A stretch of 63,816 bases of DNA from positions 1-63,816 of the forward strand of contig JACUUX010000010.1 in assembly GCA_014859105.1 (NCBI GenBank), given 5' to 3'. This stretch comes from Nitrospirota bacterium. GTDB taxonomy: Bacteria > Nitrospirota > Thermodesulfovibrionia > Thermodesulfovibrionales > SM23-35. The notes beneath the pieces were generated by a model. It made no database searches, was not told where the DNA came from, and worked only from the letters and a program-made list of their open reading frames with translations. The translations under genes and the position numbers were made by a program. Numbering within the stretch: the first letter of the stretch is position 1; each line of letters starts with the position of its first letter. This document shows positions 17,517 to 27,928 of this stretch, one piece after another.

Positions 17517-17584
17517 TGTCATTCCCCGTCAAGCCGGGGAATCCAGAGATGGAAGAATAGATTCCGCATCAAGTGCGGAATGAC
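17517..17584. repeat. TCATTCC-type inverted repeat pair
   Basis: TGTCATTCCCCGTCAAGCCGGGGAATCC and ATTCCGCATCAAGTGCGGAATGAC: two hairpins forming an outer inverted repeat (TCATTCC...GGAATGA), lying upstream of a lipoprotein and downstream of ccdA. Confidence 0.75.
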
Positions 17585-17628
17585 GATATAAAAAGTGCAA
17601 AGAAATGTTAGGGACAGTACATTCGCGA

Positions 17629-18351
17629 TTAAAACTTTATCCCGAAATCCGGTATCAGCCTTGCGAGTACTCTGATCTTGTCGGTGAGGAGCATTACGCC
17701 GAAGATAATAAGAAGTAACCCGCTTATAATCATTATAACCCGCATGTATTTTGCAATCTTAGGTGAATAGCTTAAGAAGGTATTAATAGCAAGTGCAGAT
17801 ATAAAAAATGGAATCGCCAACCCGAGAGAATACACTGAAAGCAGTTTGAGCCCATAAATAGCCGAACCTTTTGAGCCTGCATAAAGCAGGATTGTACCGA
17901 GGATCGGGCCTATGCAAGGAGTCCATCCTGCGGCAAATGTCATACCTATTATAAAAGTACCGATATATCCTGCAGGCTTGCCGCTCAGGTGTATCTTCTT
18001 ATCCTTTAAAAGAAAATCCAGTTTAAGAAATCCTGCTATAAATAGTCCAAAAATTATAACGAGTACCCCGCCGATTATTCTGATCAGGTCGAGGTATTCG
18101 AACAGAAACAATCCTATTGCAGACGAAGATACGCCCAGAGCAATGAATACAAAGGAAAAGCCACCTATGAATGCAAAAGAATTCGTTAATGTGAGGTGTC
18201 TGATCTTTCTTCTGTCTATAGCTGTTGTAAGGTCTTTAAAGGAGAGGCCGGTAATAAAAGATACATAGGAAGGAACAAGCGGGAGAACACAGGGGGACAG
18301 GAATGACAATACTCCGGCGAGAAAGGCTAAAGTATATGATACATCTTTCAT
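17629..18351 (-). CDS. ccdA: Cytochrome c biogenesis / thiol-disulfide membrane protein CcdA
   Basis: 240 residues, about six hydrophobic helices. The two redox cysteines lie in SPCVLPLVPSYVSF (helix 1) and GWTPCIGPILGTIL (helix 4), the CcdA/DsbD pattern. It carries reducing equivalents across the inner membrane to thioredoxin-like proteins, as needed for cytochrome c maturation. It sits just downstream of moaB on the same strand, probably cotranscribed. Confidence 0.93.
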   Translation of the reverse strand: MKDVSYTLAFLAGVLSFLSPCVLPLVPSYVSFITGLSFKDLTTAIDRRKIRHLTLTNSFAFIGGFSFVFIALGVSSSAIGLFLFEYLDLIRIIGGVLVIIFGLFIAGFLKLDFLLKDKKIHLSGKPAGYIGTFIIGMTFAAGWTPCIGPILGTILLYAGSKGSAIYGLKLLSVYSLGLAIPFFISALAINTFLSYSPKIAKYMRVIMIISGLLLIIFGVMLLTDKIRVLARLIPDFGIKF

Positions 18352-18359
18352 CTTTTATC

Positions 18360-18842
18360 TTAACGGGCACATTCTGATGTATCTCCTTTAAGCTTCTCAA
18401 TCGCATGGGGTAACACATCTAAAATAACCGAAAGATTTTCCTTAACAGCCTTTGGGCTTCCTGGAAGGTTAATAATCAGAGATTTTCCTCTCATGCCGGC
18501 TACAGCCCGTGACAGCATAGCCCTGCTTGTTTTTTTTTGACCTTCTGACCTCATTGCCTCTGCAATCCCAGGCACCTGTTTTTCTATTATTTCGATGGTT
18601 GCATCAGGGGTGACATCTCTCGGTGAAAGTCCTGTACCTCCGGTGGTAAGTATTATATCCACCTTTTTACTGTATTCGATAAGTTTTTCTTTTATTTGAG
18701 CTTTTTCATCCGGCAAGATCTCGTAGTATTTAACCTCGGCGTCTATACTTTTCAGCATGTCTGCAATTAAAGGACCGCTAAAATCTTCGCGTTCTCCTTT
18801 GGAACCCTTGTCACTCAATGTTAAAACAGCAACTGTAATCAT
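18360..18842 (-). CDS. Molybdenum cofactor biosynthesis protein MoaB/MogA
   Basis: 160 residues with the signature TTGGTGLSPRDVTPDAT, then PGIAEAMR and IINLPGSPKAVKENL. This MoaB/MogA family adenylylates molybdopterin before metal insertion. A molybdenum or tungsten cofactor is needed by the AOR-family enzyme 2 kb away, which gives a plausible context. MoaB versus MogA cannot be separated by eye. Confidence 0.9.
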   Translation of the reverse strand: MITVAVLTLSDKGSKGEREDFSGPLIADMLKSIDAEVKYYEILPDEKAQIKEKLIEYSKKVDIILTTGGTGLSPRDVTPDATIEIIEKQVPGIAEAMRSEGQKKTSRAMLSRAVAGMRGKSLIINLPGSPKAVKENLSVILDVLPHAIEKLKGDTSECAR

Positions 18843-18902
18843 AAGTTACACAGTTTATCAGGTTTGTTTAGACTCTGCTTATAAATTGTTATTCAAATAG
18901 TC

Positions 18903-19023
18903 CGTCATTCCCCGACTCGATCGGGGAATCCAGTATTTTCAATAGGTTCTGGATTAGGAGCCTGTCCCGTACTTGCCTGTCCTCACGAAAGTGGGGAATA
19001 CGGGAGTCAAGCCGGACAATGAC
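18903..19023. repeat. TCATTCC-type repeat cluster
   Basis: CGTCATTCCCCGACTCGATCGGGGAATCCAG followed by GGTTCTGGATTAGG and, at the far end, GGGAGTCAAGCCGGACAATGAC. Probable composite of two elements in inverse orientation. Confidence 0.7.
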
Positions 19024-19038
19024 AAATCAGTTTTTGGG

Positions 19039-20298
<1,260 letters not shown>

Positions 20299-21450
20299 CT
20301 ACAGTCCCGCCTCTCTCTTTAATGACTCTGCCACATCAGTTTTCTCCCAGGTAAAATCAGGGTCGTTCCTTCCGAAATGACCATAAGCAGCAGTCTTTTT
20401 AAATATAGGTCTTCTTAGCTTCAGGGTCTCTATCAGGCCTTTTGGTGTGAGGTCAAAGTTTTTCCTTATGATTTTTACAATTTCATCTGACGATATCTTA
20501 CCTGTCCCGAATGTTTCTGCAAGTACAGAAACTGGTTCAGGTACCCCTATAGCATATGCCATCTGAACCTGAACTCTATCAGCTATTCCGGCTGCAACGA
20601 TATTTTTTGCAATATATCTTGCCATATAAGAACCTGATCTATCTACTTTCGAAGGGTCTTTGCCCGAGAAGCATCCGCCACCGTGGCTTCCAACTCCACC
20701 ATAACTGTCAACAATGATTTTTCTCCCTGTAAGCCCTGTATCACCCATAGGACCACCAACAACAAAGCGGCCTGTAGGATTTACATAATAATTCACATGT
20801 TCTTCATCAAGCACTTCAGGTGGTATTATTGGTTTTATCACTTTCTCGACAACGTCCTCTTTTATATCTTTCAATGTGACGTCGGGGCTATGCTGGGTTG
20901 AGACAACAACGCTATCAACCCTGACGGGTTTGCTGTTTTTGTATTCAACAGTGACCTGTGTCTTACCATCGGGTCTTAAGTAACCGATAATATCCTTTTT
21001 TCTTGCCTCCGCCAGTCTCATGGCGAGCTTATGTGCAAGCATAATTGGAAGTGGCATAAGTTCCTCTGTTTCATTGCAGGCAAAACCGAACATAAGACCT
21101 TGGTCACCAGCTCCTCCTATATCAACACCCATGGCTATATCAGAAGACTGTTCATGAATAGAAGTAATAACAGCACAGGTCTCGTAATCAAAACCATACT
21201 TTGCCCTCGTATAGCCGATTTCTTTTATTGTTTCTCTGACGATATCCGGTATTTCAACATAACAGCTTGTTGTTATTTCTCCAGCAACAAATGCCAGCCC
21301 TGTAGTTACAAGTGTTTCACAGGCAACCCTTGCAATCGGGTCCTTATCAATTATAGCATCCAAGATTGCATCAGATATCTGATCGGATATCTTATCAGGA
21401 TGCCCTTCTGTAACAGACTCCGATGTGAAAAAATAATTATTCACCGGCAT
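20299..21450 (-). CDS. metK: S-adenosylmethionine synthetase
   Basis: 383 residues from ATG 21450, which has an AGGGGG ribosome site; 13 extra N-terminal residues in the longer frame are unlike MetK. Motifs: [41 protein letters not shown] and the C-terminal [15 protein letters not shown]. First gene of the metK-ahcY pair. I searched the upstream region for a SAM riboswitch consensus and did not find one. Confidence 0.97.
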   Translation of the reverse strand: MPVNNYFFTSESVTEGHPDKISDQISDAILDAIIDKDPIARVACETLVTTGLAFVAGEITTSCYVEIPDIVRETIKEIGYTRAKYGFDYETCAVITSIHEQSSDIAMGVDIGGAGDQGLMFGFACNETEELMPLPIMLAHKLAMRLAEARKKDIIGYLRPDGKTQVTVEYKNSKPVRVDSVVVSTQHSPDVTLKDIKEDVVEKVIKPIIPPEVLDEEHVNYYVNPTGRFVVGGPMGDTGLTGRKIIVDSYGGVGSHGGGCFSGKDPSKVDRSGSYMARYIAKNIVAAGIADRVQVQMAYAIGVPEPVSVLAETFGTGKISSDEIVKIIRKNFDLTPKGLIETLKLRRPIFKKTAAYGHFGRNDPDFTWEKTDVAESLKREAGL

Positions 21451-21605
21451 ATTCACCCCCTGAGAGGAAAAAATTCGAATTAAAAACAATTTCTCATCTT
21501 AACATAATTTATATGATAAATAAAAAAATTCGGTATCTATAGTGAAACATTAAAGGCAATGAGCATGGGGATATGTAACAGGGCTATTCAGATAAAAACA
21601 AGAGG

Positions 21606-21743
21606 AAAGCCTTCCGGGTCAGATCCGAAGTGGTTGTTTGCGTCGGCTACCCGGAATTAACAAAGGACAATAAATTGAGAGTGCCAGTATTTAAAGGTAT
21701 AAGAGATGATAAGAGTCAAGAGGAGTGTACGCTGGAAAAATGA
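21606..21743 (+). pseudogene. C-terminal remnant of an ATP-dependent DNA ligase (LigD ligase domain)
   Basis: The frame KAFRVRSEVVVCVGYPELTK followed by DNKLRVPVFKGIRDDKSQEECTLEK ends at TGA and resembles the OB-fold C-terminus of LigD/LigC-type ligases (the VxF..L/RDDK...EEC block). No start codon or upstream ligase sequence exists; metK precedes it on the other strand. Another LigD piece, the phosphoesterase N-terminus, lies at 42917. Confidence 0.6.
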
Positions 21744-21857
21744 TTCAGATTTACCTTTCAAATCAAATTGGTATAAATTGATTTAGTAGTTATTGTGACT
21801 TTATAATAAGCCGGCATTGAAGAAAATTTAATTCAAAATAGGTGAGAAATACAGTAA

Positions 21858-22121
21858 ATGGAAATCTTGATAGACCCTCATACTTTAGAACGATCAGAAG
21901 AACGAGGCACAAATGAAGATGAAATCAAAGATGTAATTGAAGCAGGTTTCTCTATTCCAGCCAAATACAATCGCATTGGCAAAGCCAAGGTTTACGATTT
22001 TAAGCGGAACAGGCATAATAAGTATTATGAGCAAAAGCGGGTGGAGGTCTTTTATCTTATCGAAGGAGATAAGATTATTACCGTGACCGTGTATGTCTTT
22101 TATGGAAAATGGGAGGTGTAA
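21858..22121 (+). CDS. DUF4258 protein, putative toxin
   Basis: 87 residues, small beta-rich protein with IDPHTLERSEERGTNEDEI and the KRVEVFYLIEGDKIITVTVYVFYG hairpin typical of DUF4258. It directly precedes a DUF2283 gene (1-bp gap), an arrangement usually read as a RelE-like toxin-antitoxin pair. The toxin role is an inference from context. Confidence 0.7.
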   Translation: MEILIDPHTLERSEERGTNEDEIKDVIEAGFSIPAKYNRIGKAKVYDFKRNRHNKYYEQKRVEVFYLIEGDKIITVTVYVFYGKWEV

Positions 22122-22122
22122 C

Positions 22123-22332
22123 GTGAACATTATTTATAACGACAAGACAGACTTGCTTTACATTAGGCTTGACGATAAAAAGCAGGATGTAATAAACAGG
22201 AGAGTTTCTGAGGACATCGTTCTTGATATTGGAGAAAACGGCAGAATTATCGGGATAGAAATTCTTGATGCTTCAAAACATGTTTCTCTTGACAGACTTT
22301 TACCTGTCAAATATGAAGTGTCAAAAGCATAG
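22123..22332 (+). CDS. DUF2283 protein, putative antitoxin
   Basis: 69 residues from a GTG with GGGAGG upstream. The pattern IYNDKTDLLYIRL...DIVLDIGENGRIIGIEILDAS is diagnostic of DUF2283. A longer frame starting upstream would overlap DUF4258 by 29 bp and was rejected. Likely partner of the DUF4258 protein. Confidence 0.75.
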   Translation: MNIIYNDKTDLLYIRLDDKKQDVINRRVSEDIVLDIGENGRIIGIEILDASKHVSLDRLLPVKYEVSKA

Positions 22333-22341
22333 AATATATTG

Positions 22342-22560
22342 CCCGTAACTTCGGCTAACAACAGGCCAAAAGCAAAAGACATTCGGAAATGCTTCGCAAG
22401 AAATGCCCTTCGGGCACTTCCGTCAAACGCACCCCACTCCACTTAACAAGCGCACAGGCATTCATGAGACTTTTCCCTTTGCCGTCTGTCATGAGCCTTG
22501 CAAAAGCAGTCGCACCAGCCATCAAACACCGCCCGTGCACAAAACGTTAAGCAAAAGGCT
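22342..22560. other. Structured non-coding region with integron attC-like ends
   Basis: The stretch begins GGCTAACAACAGG and ends ACAAAACGTTAAGC (matching GTTRRRY at the 3' side, near RYYYAAC at the 5' side), with an internal perfect hairpin TGCCC-TTC-GGGCA inside a larger CGGAA...TTCCG pairing. Following a small toxin-antitoxin pair, this resembles a gene-cassette end, but it is longer than most attC sites and no integrase is in the window. Confidence 0.35.
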
Positions 22561-22589
22561 CATGAAAAACTGTTTGAAGACAATAATGA

Positions 22590-25500
22590 CTAAATTTTAG
22601 AAGAGCTTTTCAAGGGTTTCTTAGTTTTATGATATTCCTGTATCGGTCTTATATGGAACCTTTTTTTCTTCAACATCTCTATTGCATCGACCGCAGCTAT
22701 AGCACCTGAAATTGTTGTTGTAAAAGGTACTTTATATTGAAGTGCGCTCTGACGTATCGAGAATGAGTCTTTCTGTGCCTGAGCACCACTTACGGTATTT
22801 ATTACAAAACTGATCTCCTTATTTTTTATTAAATCAACAATATGAGGCCTTCCTTCTGTAACCTTGTTGATTACATCAACTTCAAGTCCGTGGTCTTTTA
22901 GATACTTTGCGGTCCCTCTGGTAGCGATAACTGAAAGACCGAGCTTGAGCAGCTTTTTCACGATTGCAACAGAAGGTGGCTTGTCATCATCTTTCAGGCT
23001 TATGAATATCTTCCCGGTTAAAGGTATTCTATTGCCGGCAGATGTCTGTGATTTTGCAAAGGCAAGGCCGAAGTTCTGGTCTATGCCCATTACTTCACCT
23101 GTTGATTTCATTTCGGGTCCGAGTATTGTATCAACACCATAAAACCTGTCAAAAGGGAATACAGCTTCTTTTACAGCGATATGTCTTATTTTCATCTCTA
23201 TTGTAAGCCCTAATTCTTTTAAAGTCTTTCCGGCCATAACCTTTGCAGCTATCTTTGCAAGCGGTAATCCTGTAGCTTTACTTACAAACGGCACTGTCCT
23301 GGAGGCGCGGGGATTTACTTCGAGTATATATATATCATTATTTCTAACTGCAAATTGAACGTTCATGAGTCCTATTACGTTCAACTCTTTTGCTATTGCC
23401 TTTGTCTGTCTCTTGATTTCCCTGATAATCTCTTTGCTTTGTGAATGCGGTGGAAGTGAGCACGCAGAATCCCCGGAATGAATACCGGCTTCTTCGATAT
23501 GCTCCATTACCCCACCTATAATTACATTTTTCCCATCAGAAATCGCATCTACATCAAGTTCTACAGCATCTTCGAGATATTTGTCGATGAGAACGGGATG
23601 TTCAAACGATGCTTTGACCGCGCGCTTCATGTATTCCTGCAAAGAATTTTCATCATAGACTATCTCCATTGCCCTGCCTCCGAGAACGTATGAGGGTCTC
23701 ACCATCACAGGATAACCTATCTTCCTTGCAACAAGAATAGCGTCTTCAATCGACATTGCAGTGTCACTCGCTGACTGTTTCAGACTCAGTTTTTGAATGA
23801 GCTCCCTGAACAGCTTCCTGTCTTCAGCACGGTCTATGGAATCAGGGGATGTACCTAAAATTCTCACTCCTTGCTTTTCAAGCTGGACAGCGAGCTTAAG
23901 AGGTGTCTGCCCGCCAAATTGTACTATGACACCTTCTGGTTTTTCGGTTTCAGTTATATTCAGAACATCCTCGATTGTAAGAGGCTCAAAGTAAAGTCTG
24001 TCGGCTGTATCATAGTCTGTACTGACAGTCTCCGGATTACAGTTCACCATGATCGTCTCATAGCCGAGTTCTTTTAAAGCGAATGCTGCATGGACACAAC
24101 AGTAATCAAACTCAATGCCCTGACCGATCCTGTTCGGTCCAGAACCGAGGATGACAATCTTCTTTTTGTTGCCGGGATTTGATTCACATTCGACAAATCC
24201 CCCCTTACCCCCCTTTACTAAAGGGGGGTAAGGGGGATTATTGGATTCTGAAGGGAGATTTAAAGTTTTGTTCTCATCTTCTATCTTATAAAACGGTACT
24301 TCATACGTTGAATATAAATACGGTGTATATGCAGCAAATTCCGCTGCACATGTATCGACTATTTTATACACAGCATGCATATCATGCTTTTTTCTTAAAT
24401 CCCTTATATCGGCTTCGTGGACGCTGAGGAGTTCAGCAATTCTTCTGTCGGAGAAGCCATATCGCTTTGCCTCTTTCAGAAGAAGCAGGAAGTTATGAAG
24501 ATCAGAAATTATGAAGTTGAGAGCCTCATTTGATACAACTCCTATCTCTCTCTCAATGTCTGACTTTCTTAACTTCTTAACTTCTGATCGTATTCTCTCT
24601 TCCATTTCAACTATCTGCCTTATATTATTCAGGAACCAGGGAGCTATCAATGTAAGGTCATATATTTCCTGAATACTAATTCCTTCTCTTATAGCCTGTG
24701 CAATATACCATATCCTTTCAGCGCTTGGAGTTTTAAGTCTTGACTTAATTACATTCATATCAGCCTTAATTTCCTCAAGGCCATAGCTGTCTATTTCAAG
24801 ACTTCTTATTGCCTTCTGTAAAGATTCTTTGAACGTCCTTCCTATAGACATTACTTCGCCAACAGATTTCATTTGTGTTGTGAGCGTCGGGTCTGCTTCA
24901 GGGAATTTTTCAAAGGCAAACCGTGGAAACTTTGTAGCTACATAGTCTATGGTTGGCTCGAATGACGCCGGAGTTTCCCTGGTTATATCATTTGGTATTT
25001 CATCGAGTGTAAGGCCGATAGCGAGTTTTGCGGCAATTTTAGCTATAGGAAATCCTGTTGCCTTTGAGGCGAGCGCTGAACTCCTTGACACCCGTGGATT
25101 CATCTCTATAACAACCATTCTCCCATTCTTTGGATTTAGCGCAAATTGAATGTTTGATCCACCTGTATCAACACCGATTTCACGTATTATGGCAATAGAA
25201 GAATCGCGCATCCTCTGATATTCTTTATCGGTAAGTGTTTGTGCGGGTGCAACAGTAATCGAATCCCCGGTATGAATACCCATTGGATCAAAATTTTCTA
25301 TTGAACAGATAATTACAACGTTGTTTTTGTCATCCCTCATGACTTCGAGTTCGTATTCCCTCCATCCGAGCACAGACTCCTCAACAAGCACCTGACTGAC
25401 AGGGCTAAGTTTCAAACCCCTTTCAAGGAATTCTCTGTATTCCTCAAGATTATAAGCTATTCCTCCGCCTGTGCCTCCAAGGGTAAATGAAGGCCTGAGG

Positions 25501-26000
25501 ATTGCCGGGAATCCTATATTTTCAATCGCAATCAATCCTTCTTTGACTGATCCCACATATGCAGACCCCGGGACTTCCAGCCCTATTTTTTCCATGGTTT
25601 TTTTAAATAGCTCCCTGTCTTCCGCCTTCTTTATTGCATCAAGCTTAGCACCTATAAGTTCAACACCGTATTTTTTGAGAATTCCTTTTTCTGACAACTC
25701 TACTGCCAGATTCAAGGCAGTCTGTCCACCCATTGTCGGGAGGATCGCCTGGGGCTTTTCTTTTTTTATGATCATCTCAATGATGTCTGTGGTCAAGGGT
25801 TCTATATACGTTGCATCGGCCATTTCCGGGTCTGTCATGATAGTTGCGGGATTTGAATTGACAAGAACTACCTTGTAACCCTCTTCTCTCAAAGCCTTAC
25901 ATGCCTGGGTACCCGAATAGTCAAACTCGCAGGCCTGCCCTATGATTATAGGTCCGGAGCCAATAAGGAGGATCTTTTTGATGTCTGTTCTTTTCGGCAT
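22590..26000 (-). CDS. carB: Carbamoyl-phosphate synthase large subunit, with repeat insert
   Basis: 1136 residues. It has two ATP-grasp halves: N half ([20 protein letters not shown]... with [10 protein letters not shown]), and C half beginning [20 protein letters not shown], then the C-terminal allosteric MGS-like domain. It uses ammonia from CarA, bicarbonate and 2 ATP. An insert encoding [14 protein letters not shown] lies at about residues 588-602, precisely in the linker between the halves; CarB is usually about 1070. Last gene of the pyrR-pyrB-pyrC-carA-carB operon, but 720 bp separate it from carA. Confidence 0.95.
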   Translation of the reverse strand: MPKRTDIKKILLIGSGPIIIGQACEFDYSGTQACKALREEGYKVVLVNSNPATIMTDPEMADATYIEPLTTDIIEMIIKKEKPQAILPTMGGQTALNLAVELSEKGILKKYGVELIGAKLDAIKKAEDRELFKKTMEKIGLEVPGSAYVGSVKEGLIAIENIGFPAILRPSFTLGGTGGGIAYNLEEYREFLERGLKLSPVSQVLVEESVLGWREYELEVMRDDKNNVVIICSIENFDPMGIHTGDSITVAPAQTLTDKEYQRMRDSSIAIIREIGVDTGGSNIQFALNPKNGRMVVIEMNPRVSRSSALASKATGFPIAKIAAKLAIGLTLDEIPNDITRETPASFEPTIDYVATKFPRFAFEKFPEADPTLTTQMKSVGEVMSIGRTFKESLQKAIRSLEIDSYGLEEIKADMNVIKSRLKTPSAERIWYIAQAIREGISIQEIYDLTLIAPWFLNNIRQIVEMEERIRSEVKKLRKSDIEREIGVVSNEALNFIISDLHNFLLLLKEAKRYGFSDRRIAELLSVHEADIRDLRKKHDMHAVYKIVDTCAAEFAAYTPYLYSTYEVPFYKIEDENKTLNLPSESNNPPYPPLVKGGKGGFVECESNPGNKKKIVILGSGPNRIGQGIEFDYCCVHAAFALKELGYETIMVNCNPETVSTDYDTADRLYFEPLTIEDVLNITETEKPEGVIVQFGGQTPLKLAVQLEKQGVRILGTSPDSIDRAEDRKLFRELIQKLSLKQSASDTAMSIEDAILVARKIGYPVMVRPSYVLGGRAMEIVYDENSLQEYMKRAVKASFEHPVLIDKYLEDAVELDVDAISDGKNVIIGGVMEHIEEAGIHSGDSACSLPPHSQSKEIIREIKRQTKAIAKELNVIGLMNVQFAVRNNDIYILEVNPRASRTVPFVSKATGLPLAKIAAKVMAGKTLKELGLTIEMKIRHIAVKEAVFPFDRFYGVDTILGPEMKSTGEVMGIDQNFGLAFAKSQTSAGNRIPLTGKIFISLKDDDKPPSVAIVKKLLKLGLSVIATRGTAKYLKDHGLEVDVINKVTEGRPHIVDLIKNKEISFVINTVSGAQAQKDSFSIRQSALQYKVPFTTTISGAIAAVDAIEMLKKKRFHIRPIQEYHKTKKPLKSSSKI
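24196..24239. repeat. Intragenic element [14 protein letters not shown] in carB
   Basis: AATCC/CCCC-TTA-CCCC runs facing AAAGGGGGGTAAGGGGG form a long palindrome read in frame by carB without a stop codon. Confidence 0.85.
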
Positions 26001-26136
26001 AAAACCTTATTCCTAACCCTTTAAATTCATAAATCCTTCTTTCACAGAAAGACTCACCACCGATCCTCAACGAGGCGAGGACAAGAGCAGGTATGACAAT
26101 GAACCATTGGCTTACAAAGGAACATGAAAATATAAC

Positions 26137-26213
26137 ACCCTCCCCTTCATCCCCTCCCGTCGAGGGAGGGGTATACATATTGATCCCCTCTCCCCCGGCG
26201 GGAGAGGGCAAGG
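26137..26213. repeat. Intergenic G/C-run palindromic repeats
   Basis: Two units: TCCCCTCCCGTCGAGGGAGGGG and ATCCCCTCTCCCCCGGCGGGAGAGGG. They match the pyrC insert type (PHPLPxREG peptides) and lie between carA and carB. Confidence 0.7.
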
Positions 26214-26254
26214 CGCCGCCCTGAGTTTGTCGAAGGGCTGGATTCTTGCTTTCC

Positions 26255-26400
26255 AGGCTGTTGCAGAATAGCTAAAATAAACAGAAATGTCATGCTGAAC
26301 TTGTTTCAGCATCTAATAAAATCAATAAGTTATGAGACCTTGAAACGAGTTCAAGGTGACAAACTACGGTTTCTGCAACAGCCTGTTTCGCAGGAATGAC
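26255..26400. repeat. Inverted-repeat element flanked by AGGCTGTTGCAGAA
   Basis: AGGCTGTTGCAGAA at 26255-26268 and its reverse complement at 26371-26384 frame about 100 bp that contain TCATGCTGAACTTGTTTCAGCAT, itself a hairpin; GGAATGACA follows. MITE-like, no coding frame. Confidence 0.6.
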
Positions 26401-26509
26401 AGTAAAAATTGGTTCTTATCATTTAAAATAGACCATCTTACTACCGGCAAGGTGAAGTGGTATATCTGCTTCTTCCGTGTCATCTCTTCCTCCTTCCCGG
26501 AGGACTAAC

Positions 26510-26721
26510 TTACCAGTTATTCCTAATTTCGTCAAACCCTACACAACTGGTAAGTTTCGTAACTAACTTGATGACATTCTCTTCTTCGAGCAATATCATA
26601 ATATCAATATCGTAAGTCATTCTTGGGACACCATGAAAATTGGCTGCCAGCCCTCCTACCCCGAGGTATCAATTTTCAGTTTATTAAGTTCCCTGAATAT
26701 GCTTCGAAAATCTAAATCCAT
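26510..26721 (-). pseudogene. Decayed nucleotidyltransferase (AbiEii/MNT-type) N-terminus
   Basis: On the minus strand MDLDFRSIFRELNKLKIDTSG reaches a frame break, after which VGGLAANFHGVPRMTYDIDIMILL continues in another frame to a TAA. The GG...D-x-D block (YDIDIM) is the nucleotidyltransferase active site. One frameshift and a truncation mark it as dead. It directly abuts the carA 3' end and uses no carA sequence. Confidence 0.65.
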
Positions 26722-26722
26722 A

Positions 26723-27307
26723 TTATTGGGGCCCCTGAATCATTTCCCTGAATCTCTTAAAGAGGTGTGCGGTATCATTTGGCCCCGGACCTGCCTCGGG
26801 ATGATGTTGTACTGAAAATACAGGCAATTCAACATGCTGCATGCCTTCTTCTGTCCCATCATATAGATTCCTGTGGGTGAGCTTTGCCTGTCCTTTAACG
26901 CTCTCTATATCAACGCAATAGTTATGGTTCTGGGAAGTTATTTCAACTTTGCCTGTGGATAAATCTTTTACCGGATGATTGCCACCGTGGTGTCCGAATT
27001 TCAATTTGTATGTCCGGCCACCCATTGCAAGGCCGAGTATCTGATGGCCGAGACAGATTCCGAAAATAGGTTTTTTGCCCATTAGTCTCTTTGTATTTTT
27101 TATGGCGTATTTAACTGTTTGTGGGTCTCCCGGCCCGTTACTAAGTACAATTCCATCTGGATTCATCTCAAGCACTTCCTCTGCCGGAGTTTGGGCAGGG
27201 ACAACTGTAACATCAAACCCGGCCTCTACAAGATTCCGTAGTATGTTGAATTTAACACCGAAATCATAAACTATAACTCGTTTTAATTCAGTATTAGTAA
27301 TCCCCCC
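26723..27307 (-). CDS. carA: Carbamoyl-phosphate synthase small subunit, glutaminase half (downstream of in-frame stop)
   Basis: In the same frame as the first carA half, this part continues past a [48 protein letters not shown] (nucleophile Cys), HQPEA-like HHPEAGP (His/Glu), 194 codons. It is the class I glutamine amidotransferase domain that supplies ammonia to CarB. It has no ATG or ordinary start before the domain; an ATT follows the stop and a GTG lies inside the domain. Expression therefore needs readthrough or reinitiation, or the gene is dead in this copy. Confidence 0.8.
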   Translation of the reverse strand, partial: GGITNTELKRVIVYDFGVKFNILRNLVEAGFDVTVVPAQTPAEEVLEMNPDGIVLSNGPGDPQTVKYAIKNTKRLMGKKPIFGICLGHQILGLAMGGRTYKLKFGHHGGNHPVKDLSTGKVEITSQNHNYCVDIESVKGQAKLTHRNLYDGTEEGMQHVELPVFSVQHHPEAGPGPNDTAHLFKRFREMIQGPQ

Positions 27308-27343
27308 TTACCCCCCTTTAGTAAAGGGGGGTAAGGGGGGATT
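27299..27343. repeat. Intragenic element in carA carrying an in-frame TAA
   Basis: AATCCCCCCTTACCCCCCTTT and AAAGGGGGGTAAGGGGGG. Compared with the carB copy, one extra C in the first run shifts the phase so that TAA (27308-27310) falls in the carA frame. Both carA halves are still in a single frame. Confidence 0.85.
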
Positions 27344-27928
27344 TGCCAAACTTCTGACTTCTGAATTCTGACTCCTAACTTCTGGGTTAGGATGTTGCCA
27401 CTTCCATATACCTTCACCCCATTCATACTTCTCCTTTGTTGTCACCTCTTTTACAAGATCAAAGGCAGAAATACCAGGATGTGCCCTTACTTTTTTCAGA
27501 AGACTTTCTGGGTCTAAATAAACACTGGAGATTATACCCATCTGTGCTCCATTGGTTCTGAGATATCCTGTCAGAGCCCTTGTATCAATTCTTTCTATGC
27601 AAACTATTCCATTGTCCCTTAAGTAGCGACCGAGAGATGAAGTTGACCTCCAGTTGCCCGGAAAATCAATATATTCTTTTACAACAAACCCTTCTGCCTT
27701 TGGACCATTTAAAGATTCAATATCTTCTTCATTTGTTCCATAATTGCCTATCTGGGGGTATGTCATGGTAACAATTTGTCCTTTGTATGAAGGGTCGGTA
27801 AGGATCTCCTGGTACCCTGTCATTGAAGTATTAAAAACTACCTCACCTATTGTTTCCCCTTCAGCACCAAAGCTTTTACCTTCAAAAACAATCCCGTCAG
27901 AAAGGACTAATAATGCCTTACCATTCAT
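27308..27928 (-). CDS. carA: Carbamoyl-phosphate synthase small subunit, N-terminal half (ends at in-frame stop)
   Basis: 206 residues. ALLVLSDGIVFEGKSFGAEGETIGEVVFNTSMTGYQEILTDPSYKGQIVTMTYPQIGNYG is the CPSase small-chain domain. It ends [11 protein letters not shown]-stop, the insert peptide, with a direct-repeat peptide (EVRSQNSEVRS) just before. The stop is in the linker before the amidotransferase domain. Intact CarA is about 370-385 residues; here the two halves together span 402 codons. The start overlaps the pyrC end by 11 bp. Confidence 0.85.
   Translation of the reverse strand: MNGKALLVLSDGIVFEGKSFGAEGETIGEVVFNTSMTGYQEILTDPSYKGQIVTMTYPQIGNYGTNEEDIESLNGPKAEGFVVKEYIDFPGNWRSTSSLGRYLRDNGIVCIERIDTRALTGYLRTNGAQMGIISSVYLDPESLLKKVRAHPGISAFDLVKEVTTKEKYEWGEGIWKWQHPNPEVRSQNSEVRSLANPPLPPFTKGG

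Noticed and set aside
21451-21605. Possible SAM or SAH riboswitch upstream of metK
   Set aside because: I looked for SAM-I/II/SAH consensus elements on the minus strand and found none; only an AT-rich leader and a Shine-Dalgarno site.
27299-27343. Programmed frameshift as an explanation of the split carA
   Set aside because: Both halves lie in the same frame; only a stop codon intervenes, so a frameshift is not needed.
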